10,228 nucleotides of DNA from Alphaproteobacteria bacterium (GTDB lineage: Bacteria > Pseudomonadota > Alphaproteobacteria > Micropepsales > Micropepsaceae). The stretch lies in NCBI GenBank assembly GCA_028869355.1, contig JAGWSK010000253.1, forward strand, positions 1 to 10,228, given 5' to 3'. Under the pieces are notes generated by a model that was not told where the DNA came from, made no database searches, and was given only the letters and a program-made list of their open reading frames with translations. A program made the position numbers and the translations under genes. This document shows, piece by piece, positions 1 to 6,348 of this stretch (position 1 is the first letter of the stretch; every line of letters begins with the position of its first letter).

Positions 1-497
1 AAACTTCGGCCGCCGAAGGAATCGGTCAGGCCTTTGCGATGCCGCAGGACGCGACTTCGCTGGAAGAACTCGAACGCATCATTTCCAACCTGGCGCGGCA
101 CGAAAACCGGTGGAAACTCTACCATGCGCTGGCGCAGCAAACCGGCACCGATATCGACCCGCGCGAGATGTGGTTCCTGTTCCGGCTCGGCGAACGGGAT
201 CATCCGTCGACGGAGGATGAGCTGTGCCGCCATGTCCGGATGGAACGCGCGCTGCTTCACGCGCTCGCAGATCGCACCATCGCCCACGGCCTGGTCACCA
301 GGGACGCCGTGGGGCGGCTTGATTTCACCGCGGCGGGCCGGAGCCTGTACACTCGGCTTCTGGTGCTGCGCCGCAATCAGCTCGAATCGCTATTGCAGCA
401 CTGGCATCCGAGCAAACATGCCGATGTGCGCGACATGCTGACCAAACTCGCCCGTCATCTCTCCACATCGCCGCCGCTGGTACCCGAGACACGCTGA
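1..497 (+). CDS. C-terminal part of a protein, probably the winged-helix tail of an MFS drug exporter (5' truncated)
   Basis: The reading frame is open from base 3 to the TGA at 495-497 with no upstream stop, so the gene starts before the window. An ATG at 39 is available but has no purine-rich ribosome binding site. About 164 residues are visible. The first part is an amphipathic helix rich in Glu/Leu, with the phrase SLEELERI. After it comes a compact fold that reads like a MarR-type winged helix: a helix around MWFLFRLGE, a recognition-helix region with RMERALLHAL, then the wing and the phrase FTAAGRSLY, then a long C-terminal dimer-like helix. I recall this arrangement from C-terminal extensions of EmrB/QacA-type MFS exporters, where a regulator-like domain is fused to the transporter. 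That fits the second DHA2-type MFS gene at 3445, but the membrane part is not visible here. A stand-alone MarR-family regulator is the alternative. Confidence 0.65.
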   Translation, partial: TSAAEGIGQAFAMPQDATSLEELERIISNLARHENRWKLYHALAQQTGTDIDPREMWFLFRLGERDHPSTEDELCRHVRMERALLHALADRTIAHGLVTRDAVGRLDFTAAGRSLYTRLLVLRRNQLESLLQHWHPSKHADVRDMLTKLARHLSTSPPLVPETR

Positions 498-536
498 ACG
501 CCGCACTTCGAAACCACGACCTGTTCAACGCTGGAT

Positions 537-566
537 TTGACGCGCCACCAGATGCTTTGCTAGCGA
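537..566 (+). promoter_or_regulatory. Candidate promoter for the SDR gene
   Basis: TTGACG at 537-542 is a good -35 match. A weak -10 (CTAGCG or TAGCGA, about 560-566) follows after 17-18 bases. Transcription would start within a few bases of the ATG at 573. The -10 is poor, so this is tentative. Confidence 0.3.
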
Positions 567-572
567 TGCATC

Positions 573-1328
573 ATGCCCCGACTTCTCAACCAGGTCGCGA
601 TTATCACCGGCGCCGGACGCAACATTGGTGAGGCGGCCGCCAAATTGTTCGCTGCAGAAGGAGCCGCAGTCGCGGTGGTGGACCTGGACCGCGCGCGTGC
701 CGGCAAAGTCACCGCGGCCATCACCGCCGCAGGAGGGCGCGCCAAAAGCTTCATCTGCGACGTGACGCAGGAGGATCAGATCGCCGACACCGTGAAATCG
801 GTCGCACAGGAATGGGGCCGGCTCGACATTCTCGTCAACAACGTCGCGATCTCCGACAACAAGCATCTGTTCGACATCACGAGGCAGGAATGGGACCGGG
901 TCTTTGCGGTCTGCCTCACCGCGCCGATGTTGTTCAGCAAATACGCAGCAAAAGAAATGATTGCGGGAGGCCGCGGCGGCAAGATCGTCAATGTCAGTTC
1001 GACTTCGGGCCATTACGGCCGGCCGCGCGCCATCGCCTATACCGCGGCCAAAGCGGGCGTCATCAATCTGACGCGCTCGCTGGCGATTCAGCTCGCGCCA
1101 CACAATATCCGGGTGAACTGCGTGGTGCCGAACAAGATCGGCTCGCCGGTCGGCAAGGACGAATTCAACCCCGGCCGCAAAGTCCTCAACCTGCGCAACC
1201 GGCCGGGCGAGCCGATCGACCTCGCGCGCGCAATGCTGTTTCTGGTGTCGGATGATTCCGATTTCATCGCCGGCACGGAGTTGTTCGTCGATGGCGGCTG
1301 CGCCGCGATCATGCCGGGCTCAGATTAG
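573..1328 (+). CDS. SDR-family NAD(P)-dependent oxidoreductase
   Basis: This is a 251-residue classical short-chain dehydrogenase/reductase, the usual length for the family. The Rossmann glycine motif TGAGRNIG is at residues 12-19, with Asn where the middle Gly is common. Asp37 at the end of strand beta-2 suggests a preference for NAD(H). The Asp63-Val64 pair, the NNVA segment (89-92, normally NNAG), Ser143, Tyr156 and Lys160 complete the family pattern, and the C-terminus has the usual G-T-E-L-F-V-D-G-G phrase. The tetrad Asn seen in most classical SDRs is replaced by Cys114. The substrate cannot be told from sequence. The ATG at 573 has no obvious Shine-Dalgarno. A TTGACG at 537-542 with a weak -10 would place transcription start close to the ATG, so leaderless translation is possible. 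The gene is transcribed towards the ABC exporter. Confidence 0.93.
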   Translation: MPRLLNQVAIITGAGRNIGEAAAKLFAAEGAAVAVVDLDRARAGKVTAAITAAGGRAKSFICDVTQEDQIADTVKSVAQEWGRLDILVNNVAISDNKHLFDITRQEWDRVFAVCLTAPMLFSKYAAKEMIAGGRGGKIVNVSSTSGHYGRPRAIAYTAAKAGVINLTRSLAIQLAPHNIRVNCVVPNKIGSPVGKDEFNPGRKVLNLRNRPGEPIDLARAMLFLVSDDSDFIAGTELFVDGGCAAIMPGSD

Positions 1329-1357
1329 AGCGGATTGCACGCGAGGGCGCGGGAAGC

Positions 1358-1498
1358 AGAAGCGAGGAGAGAGAAGCGAGGAGCGAGATTCCTCTCCATG
1401 CGCTCCACGGAAGTCTTCCTCGCAAGCAGAGGAGGAAAATAGCGGCTCTTAAACTTCCCGAAATCTCTCGTTTCTCGCTTCTTGCTTCTCGCTTCTCG
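1358..1498. repeat. Inverted pair of heptamer arrays in the convergent SDR/ABC spacer
   Basis: Bases 1358-1387 read as four 7-base units, AGAAGCG, AGGAGAG, AGAAGCG and AGGAGCG. Bases 1464-1498 read as five units of the complementary type: TCTCTCG, TTTCTCG, CTTCTTG, CTTCTCG and CTTCTCG. The arrays face each other, so AGAAGCGAGGAGCGAG in the left arm pairs with the right arm at 14 of 16 positions. About 76 bases lie between, with further self-complementary pieces (TTCCTC at 1389-1394 and 1416-1421, GAGGAA at 1432-1437). The right arm ends two bases before the stop codon of the ABC gene. Possible roles are a bidirectional transcription stop or a dispersed intergenic repeat. Neither is proven. 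Confidence 0.7.
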
Positions 1499-1499
1499 T

Positions 1500-3320
1500 T
1501 CAACTCGCGAGCGCGCGGGCCTCATCGAATTGCAGCGATGCCAGGCGGGCGTAAAGCCCACCGCGCGCGACCAGTTCGGGATGGGCGCCTTCGGCCACGA
1601 TCCGCCCCTGATCCATTACGATGATGCGTTTCAGGCGCTGAATTGTCGCCAGCCGGTGGGCGATCACAATTGTCGTGCGGCCCTGCATCAGATTCGCCAG
1701 GCCCTGCTGCACCAGCCGTTCATTTTCCGCATCCAGCGCGCTCGTCGCCTCATCCAGCAGCAGCAGTGGCGCATTGCGCAGAATCGCCCGCGCGATCGCG
1801 ACCCGCTGCCGCTGCCCGCCGGACAAAGTGACGCCACGCTCGCCCAGCCGCGCTTCGTAACCGTCGGGAAGACGCAGGATGAATTCGTCGGCCGCCGCGG
1901 CAATCGCCGCCTGACGCACTTCGGCCGCGCTCGCTTCCGGGCGGCCATAGCGGATGTTCTCGAATACGCTGCCGGCAAAGATCGCCGGGTCCTGCGAGAC
2001 CAGCGCGATGTTGCGGCGAAGTTCGCGTGGATCGCAACTGGCGATATCGACGCCGTCGAACCGGATCGCGCCCTCCTGCGGATCGAAAAACCGCAGCATG
2101 AGCTGGAACACCGTCGATTTGCCCGCGCCCGATGGCCCCACCAGGGCCACCGCCTCGCCCGGGCGAATTGAAAAATCGACGCCATTGAGCGCCTTGTGAT
2201 CGGGACGCGAGGGATAGCGGAAAGTGACATTTTCAAATGCCACATCGCCGCGCGCCGGCGACGGCAGCGCACGCGGCTGCGGCGGCGCCTTGATGTCCGG
2301 TTCGGTGGTCAGAATCTCCATCAGCCTTTCGGTTGCGCCGGCCGCGCGCTGCACGTCGCCCCAGGTCTCGCTCACCGCGCCCATGCCGGAGGCGAGAAAC
2401 ACCGCATACAGGATGAACTGGCTTAGCTCTCCGCCGGTCATCCGGCCCGCGAGCACGTCCGAGGCACCGATCCACAGCACGCCCACAATCGACGCGCCGA
2501 CCATGAAAATCACCAGCGCGGTCATCACCGCGCGCATTTTGTTCCGGCTGATCGCAGACGCAAAGGATTCCTCGACCGCGCGATGGAAACCTTCGCGGTC
2601 GCTGTCCTCATGCGTGAACGCCTGCACCGTTGAAATCGCGTTCAAGGCCTCTCCGGCATAGGCCGATGTGTCGGCGATGCGGTCCTGCGAATCGCGCGAC
2701 AGTTTGCGCACGCGCCGGCCAAACAGGATGATCGGCGCCACCACCAGTGGAACGCCAACGAGACAAAGCCCGGTCAGCTTGGGACTCGTTACCACCATCA
2801 TCACCAGGCTACCCAGCGCCATCACCAGATTGCGCAGCGCAAATGACGCCGACGAACCAACCACTGTCTGGACCAAGGTCGTGTCGGCGGTCAGACGCGA
2901 CAGAACCTCGCCGGTGCGGGTTTTCTCGAAGAAGCCCGGGCTCAACGACAGCACATGCCCGAATACCCGCGATCGGACATCGGCCGTGATGCGCTCGCCG
3001 ATCCAGCTCACCAGATAGAAGCGCGTCGCCGACGCCACGCCCATCAGCCCCGCGACGGCGATCAGCGCGAAGAAATAATGGCCGATATTGGCCGCATCTT
3101 CGGCCGAGAAACCGTGGTCGATGACCCCGCGCACCGCGGCCGGCAAGACCAGGGTCGCCGCCGCCGCTACGATCAGCGCGGCGCCCGCCGCGGCGATGAT
3201 GCCGCGATAGGGCGTGACGAAGGGTTGCAGCGCGCGCAACGGCGCCAGGTTTTTCGAGGGAACGCGGGACGCAGCCTTGCGCGCCAGCTCGTCGCTGAAT
3301 TGGGTGGAATCGCGGGCCAT
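1500..3320 (-). CDS. MsbA-related ABC exporter half-transporter (permease and ATPase fused)
   Basis: This 606-residue protein joins a six-helix exporter membrane domain (about residues 35-320) to a nucleotide-binding domain (about 358-600). Visible motifs are Walker A GPSGAGKST (395-403), Q-loop Gln443, signature LSGGQ (499-503), Walker B ending in Asp523-Glu524, D-loop SALD (527-530) and H-loop His555, so the ATPase should be active. It would work as a homodimer or heterodimer in the inner membrane and export lipids, drugs or peptides. The membrane domain, with phrases such as RFYLVSWIGER and FFEKTRTGEVLSRLT, resembles the MsbA-related group of alphaproteobacteria (I recall TIGR02204) more than true MsbA. 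About 30 polar residues precede the first helix. The start has AGGAGG only three bases from the ATG, an unusually short spacing, but no other Met is near. It diverges from the MFS gene, and its substrate is unknown. Confidence 0.95.
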   Translation of the reverse strand: MARDSTQFSDELARKAASRVPSKNLAPLRALQPFVTPYRGIIAAAGAALIVAAAATLVLPAAVRGVIDHGFSAEDAANIGHYFFALIAVAGLMGVASATRFYLVSWIGERITADVRSRVFGHVLSLSPGFFEKTRTGEVLSRLTADTTLVQTVVGSSASFALRNLVMALGSLVMMVVTSPKLTGLCLVGVPLVVAPIILFGRRVRKLSRDSQDRIADTSAYAGEALNAISTVQAFTHEDSDREGFHRAVEESFASAISRNKMRAVMTALVIFMVGASIVGVLWIGASDVLAGRMTGGELSQFILYAVFLASGMGAVSETWGDVQRAAGATERLMEILTTEPDIKAPPQPRALPSPARGDVAFENVTFRYPSRPDHKALNGVDFSIRPGEAVALVGPSGAGKSTVFQLMLRFFDPQEGAIRFDGVDIASCDPRELRRNIALVSQDPAIFAGSVFENIRYGRPEASAAEVRQAAIAAAADEFILRLPDGYEARLGERGVTLSGGQRQRVAIARAILRNAPLLLLDEATSALDAENERLVQQGLANLMQGRTTIVIAHRLATIQRLKRIIVMDQGRIVAEGAHPELVARGGLYARLASLQFDEARALAS

Positions 3321-3323
3321 GTC

Positions 3324-3329
3324 CCTCCT
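3324..3329 (-). promoter_or_regulatory. Shine-Dalgarno of the ABC exporter, short spacing
   Basis: On the minus strand, AGGAGG is followed by GAC and the ATG at 3320. Three bases is shorter than the usual 5-9, which may limit initiation. Confidence 0.6.
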
Positions 3330-3331
3330 AT

Positions 3332-3423
3332 ACCGGAAATTGCCGGTTCCAGGCCACTAACGAAGGCGTAACCGGATCGGTGGCAAATCTGCGCCGCGGC
3401 AGTTGACTTTGGCCGCGGCTGCC
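3332..3423. promoter_or_regulatory. Divergent ABC/MFS spacer with promoter and three palindromes
   Basis: The spacer holds ACCGG-N6-CCGGT (3332-3347), ACCG-GAT-CGGT (3371-3381) and two copies of the self-complementary GCCGCGGC (3393-3400 and 3412-3419). The GCCGCGGC copies bracket TTGACT at 3403-3408, a good -35 for the MFS gene. The matching -10 is weak (GTTTAG, 3427-3432). GGCAG at 3398 and CTGCC at 3419 extend the symmetry. A repressor bound over the -35 would be a natural arrangement for an exporter gene. Binding itself is inference. Confidence 0.4.
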
Positions 3424-3444
3424 TGTGTTTAGAACTTAACCATC

Positions 3445-4989
3445 ATGTCCCCGATTCAAATCCCGCAGTCCCATCGCCCGCTGATTTTGATCTGCATCAT
3501 GCTGGCGCTGTTCATCGGCGCAATAGAAGCCAGCATTGTCGCCACCGCGATGCCGCAGATCGTGGGCCGGCTCGGCGGTTTTGCGCTTTATTCCTGGGTC
3601 TTTGCGGCGTTCCTGCTGTCGCAGACCGCAACCACCGTGCTGTTCGGCAAGCTCGCCGACATCTATGGCCGCAAACCGGCGATCATCGGCGGCGTTGCAG
3701 TTTTCCTGGTCGGCTCGCTGCTGTCGGGATTTGCCTGGTCGATGCCGGCACTGATCGCGTTCCGCTTTCTCCAGGGGCTGGGTGCGGGCTCGATCCAGAC
3801 CGTCGCCGTGACCATTGCCGGCGATCTCTATGCACCACGCGAGCGCCTCAGGATCCAGGCCTGGCTTTCCGGCGTCTGGGCCATGGCCGCAATCGCCGGG
3901 CCCATCGTCGGCGCGCTCATCCTCGAGCATTTCTCCTGGAGCTGGATCTTCTGGGTCAATGTGCCGGTGGGAATTCTGACCATCGCGGGTTTCGTCCTCT
4001 GGATGCATGAGGAAGTCGCACACAAACCGCACTCGGTGGATTATGCCGGCGCCGTGCTGTTCTCGATTTCGGTCAGCGCGCTGCTGCTCGCACTCACCGA
4101 GAGCGCAACGCTAAGCTGGACCGTCCTCGCATTGCTGGCCGCGACATTCGCGCTGTTCGCCGCCGCCTTCCTGGTGCAGGAACGCCGCATAGCCGAGCCG
4201 ATGATCTCACTCGAACTGTGGGGCCACCGGCTGATCGCACGCGCCAATGCGGCCTTGCTGCTCGGCACCATGACGCTGATCGGCATCACTTCCTATGTGC
4301 CGGTCTATATCCAGACAGTGCAGGAGCGGCCCGCCATTCTGGCCGGCATCCCGCTTTCCGCGATGCTGTTCGCCTGGCCTCTGGCTTCGGCGACGTCCTC
4401 GCGCATCCTCAAAGTCCTTTCGACGCGCGCGACGCTTCGGCTTGGCGGCGCGCTCATTCCGCTCGGAACCGCTTCGCTGTTGTTTGTCACGCCCACCACG
4501 TCGCCCGCCTTCATGGGATTTGGACCGGCCATCATGGGTTTCGGCATGGGTCTTCTTAACATCACCTGCGTCGTGATGATTCAGGGGACTGTGGAGTGGT
4601 CCAAACGCGGCAGCGCCACCGCCTCACTGCTGTTTGCGCGCAGCATGGGGAACACACTTGGCGTGACGGCGCTCGGCGCCATCCTCAATATCGCGCTGGT
4701 CTGGTTTGCCACACGGAACGGCGCTGCTCTGGATGCGGAGCAAATCCAGGCACTGCTGGGCAGCATCGGCAATGTGCTCGGCAATGGGGCAAATCCGGAA
4801 CTGCGCGGCGCTCTCGACGGCGCTCTCAGGATGACATTCTGGGGCATGATGGCGTTTTCGCTGATCGCTGCTGCGCTCGCCAGTCTGGTGCCGATCCCCG
4901 AATTGGAAGCGCTTTCGGCGGACACACATCACCAGTCCGCGCCGCAGCCCATCCGCGAACCCGAAGCCCGAACGGTCAGCGCGGCATAA
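3445..4989 (+). CDS. DHA2-type (EmrB/QacA) MFS multidrug exporter, 14 membrane segments
   Basis: This 514-residue inner-membrane protein has 14 hydrophobic segments, from about residues 11-33 to 462-483. That is the count and length expected for proton-driven drug exporters of the DHA2 family. Family signs are the helix-1 phrase IEASIVATAMPQI (26-38, with Glu27 where Asp is usual), the loop 2-3 motif GKLADIYGRKP (68-78) and the helix 5 antiporter-type stretch GPIVG followed by WSWIFWVNVPVG (165-176). The C-terminal tail of about 30 residues is polar and Pro/Glu-rich, without the extra DNA-binding-like domain seen in the partial gene at the window start. The ATG at 3445 has no clear Shine-Dalgarno. 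The next in-frame ATG (Met19) would cut into the first helix, so 3445 is kept. Substrates are probably amphipathic drugs or metabolites, but this cannot be read from sequence. Confidence 0.95.
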   Translation: MSPIQIPQSHRPLILICIMLALFIGAIEASIVATAMPQIVGRLGGFALYSWVFAAFLLSQTATTVLFGKLADIYGRKPAIIGGVAVFLVGSLLSGFAWSMPALIAFRFLQGLGAGSIQTVAVTIAGDLYAPRERLRIQAWLSGVWAMAAIAGPIVGALILEHFSWSWIFWVNVPVGILTIAGFVLWMHEEVAHKPHSVDYAGAVLFSISVSALLLALTESATLSWTVLALLAATFALFAAAFLVQERRIAEPMISLELWGHRLIARANAALLLGTMTLIGITSYVPVYIQTVQERPAILAGIPLSAMLFAWPLASATSSRILKVLSTRATLRLGGALIPLGTASLLFVTPTTSPAFMGFGPAIMGFGMGLLNITCVVMIQGTVEWSKRGSATASLLFARSMGNTLGVTALGAILNIALVWFATRNGAALDAEQIQALLGSIGNVLGNGANPELRGALDGALRMTFWGMMAFSLIAAALASLVPIPELEALSADTHHQSAPQPIREPEARTVSAA

Positions 4990-4995
4990 GAATCA

Positions 4996-5010
4996 CGCGG
5001 AGCCGCGGAG
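4996..5010 (+). repeat. Short tandem CGCGGAG motif downstream of the MFS gene
   Basis: CGCGGAG occurs at 4996-5002 and 5004-5010, followed by the related CGCAGAG at 5013-5019. It resembles a decayed short-period intergenic repeat. It starts six bases after the MFS stop. Confidence 0.4.
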
Positions 5011-5051
5011 AACGCAGAGGCCACGAAGTCAGCCGGGAAACCTGACCGCCG

Positions 5052-5175
5052 CTTCAGGGCCCCACGCGCGGATGAGAAATTGCGAAGCACCCGCACGCGG
5101 CGCACAGCGCCGCGGCAGGATTAAAGGAATGGCCGCGCAAGGCGCGGCGGGCGCGCGTGGGATGCGGCCCCGAAG
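5052..5175. repeat. Palindromic intergenic element with about 20-bp inverted ends and a central hairpin
   Basis: CCCACGCGCG (5061-5070) is perfectly inverted at 5152-5161. Outside it, CTTCAGGGCC (5052-5061) is inverted at 5166-5175 with one mismatch, the outer arm on the right being set off by four extra bases. Inside, CGCGGCG and CGCCGCG (5096-5102 and 5108-5114) form a 7-bp stem with a five-base loop. The whole unit is about 124 bp and lies in the convergent MFS/hydrolase spacer, ending two bases before the hydrolase stop codon. It could be a dispersed palindromic repeat (MITE- or REP-like) or a two-way transcription stop. No poly-T tract follows the central stem. Confidence 0.6.
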
Positions 5176-5177
5176 GA

Positions 5178-6212
5178 TTAGACCAGTTGTGCTTTCGGCA
5201 TCGACAGGAATGAATGCGCGACATGCCAGTAAAGCTGCCGGTTCAGCCCCAGCGTCAGCGAATGTGCCATGCCGGGCAGAATCGCCATCTGACGGTCGGG
5301 ATTGGGCAGCTTGCTGTAGAAGTCGATCACGTCGTCTGCCGTGGCGATGCCGTCATACTGGCCGCGGCACAACAGCACCGGGCACTTCACCAGCGACGCC
5401 TCGATGATCGGCAGCTTTGAGGTCATGTCGAGATAGGTTCCGGTCGGCACTGAATCACCGAGCGGCAATTCCGCCGCAACCAGCGCTGCTGCGACGCGCG
5501 GGTCGGATGTGCCCGGCTTGTCGCGGGTGAAAATCGACTCGATCATTTCCTTCGGACGCGGACGGCGGTTGTGCGTGCGGTAGAAGTCCACCTGCTTGGC
5601 GCGTTCCGCGAGTGTCGGGGAGCCTTTGCCGGTATAGGTGTAGGCGCCGAGCACGATGCGATCGACGCGTTCCGGATGGGCCGCGGCAAATGCGGCGACG
5701 CGCAGCGCGCCCGAGGATTCGCCGAGCATGTGGAATTTCTGCTGTCCGGTTTCCTGGGCGATCAGCGGCGTGGCGGCTTCAAGATCGGCGACGCCGCTCT
5801 TGATATCGGAATTGCCACTGGTGACCGACGACTTGCCATAGCCTTCAAAGTCGATCACCCAGCAGTCGTAACCAAAGCGCGAGAACACATCCATGACCGA
5901 ATATTCGCCGGCGCCCGGGACATGCAGGTCCCAGCTCGGCATGCCGGAAATCGATGATCCGTGTACCATCACAGCAACCGGCAGCGGCGTTTCACCCGGC
6001 GTGGGCGCCTTCATGCGCCGCCGGTAAAGCGCGATATTCACCGCGCCCTTGTGCGCCGTGTACTGCTTATTCCAGTACCCGCCGGTGTCGGCTGCGGCGG
6101 CGGCCGGGGCGCTGCGCAGCGGCGACGCGGCAACGGCTGCCGCCGCGGCCAGACCAATACCCGAGAGGATATTGCGGCGGTTGGGAGATGAGTTTTCGTC
6201 GTCTGCACGCAT
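5178..6212 (-). CDS. Tat-exported alpha/beta hydrolase
   Basis: With the start at 6212 the protein has 344 residues. The N-terminus carries a twin-arginine signal: NRRNIL at residues 11-16, an Ala-rich hydrophobic stretch and AAA-D near residue 41, so it should be folded in the cytoplasm and exported to the periplasm. The alpha/beta-hydrolase core shows the oxyanion phrase HGSS (84-87), nucleophile elbow GESSG (164-168, Ser166), probable acid Asp287 in GQYDG, and His317 in GMAHS. The triad is therefore complete. The reaction (esterase, lipase or other) is unknown. The frame stays open to 6476, but AGGAGG lies seven bases before the 6212 ATG, and a longer form would bury the Tat signal and overlap the divergent gene. 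An ATG at 6218 is two codons upstream but only one base from AGGAGG. The cap region (about 190-260) is typical in length. Confidence 0.92.
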   Translation of the reverse strand: MRADDENSSPNRRNILSGIGLAAAAAVAASPLRSAPAAAAADTGGYWNKQYTAHKGAVNIALYRRRMKAPTPGETPLPVAVMVHGSSISGMPSWDLHVPGAGEYSVMDVFSRFGYDCWVIDFEGYGKSSVTSGNSDIKSGVADLEAATPLIAQETGQQKFHMLGESSGALRVAAFAAAHPERVDRIVLGAYTYTGKGSPTLAERAKQVDFYRTHNRRPRPKEMIESIFTRDKPGTSDPRVAAALVAAELPLGDSVPTGTYLDMTSKLPIIEASLVKCPVLLCRGQYDGIATADDVIDFYSKLPNPDRQMAILPGMAHSLTLGLNRQLYWHVAHSFLSMPKAQLV

Positions 6213-6219
6213 GCGCATT

Positions 6220-6225
6220 CCTCCT
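6220..6225 (-). promoter_or_regulatory. Shine-Dalgarno that fixes the hydrolase start
   Basis: AGGAGG on the minus strand is seven bases from the ATG at 6212 and one base from the ATG at 6218. This favours 6212 over both 6218 and the long in-frame extension. Confidence 0.75.
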
Positions 6226-6283
6226 CGGCGGCAGTTGGGGATCGCGCGCAATCTACGCCCTTGGCTGTTGACGCGCCACCGGT

Positions 6284-6298
6284 TTCGGCATTGCCGAA
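6284..6298. promoter_or_regulatory. Perfect palindrome in the hydrolase/DUF1194 divergent spacer
   Basis: TTCGGCA and TGCCGAA are separated by one T, giving a 15-base perfect inverted repeat midway between the two start codons. It sits just downstream of TTGACG at 6268-6273, a possible -35 for the plus-strand gene. It could be an operator shared by both genes; its regulator is unknown. Confidence 0.4.
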
Positions 6299-6334
6299 CC
6301 AACTGCCGGAGGAGTAACGTTTCTGTGAGCGGAC

Positions 6335-6340
6335 AGGAGG
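6335..6340 (+). promoter_or_regulatory. Shine-Dalgarno that fixes the DUF1194 start
   Basis: AGGAGG with eight bases to the ATG at 6349. It removes the 100-codon in-frame extension that would overlap the divergent hydrolase. Confidence 0.75.
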
Positions 6341-6348
6341 AAACACCG

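Noticed and set aside
1358..1498. CRISPR-like array
   Set aside because: The units are 7 bases and contiguous, with no spacers of constant length, and the two blocks are inverted; no cas genes are present.
1482..2171. Plus-strand open frame (229 codons) inside the ABC gene
   Set aside because: It overlaps the ATPase domain with all its motifs on the minus strand; composition is Arg/Ala-rich as expected of a shadow frame.
3436..4032. Minus-strand open frame (198 codons) inside the MFS gene
   Set aside because: It lies opposite membrane helices 1-6 of the exporter; its charged, Asp/Arg/Gly-rich product is typical of the complement of hydrophobic codons.
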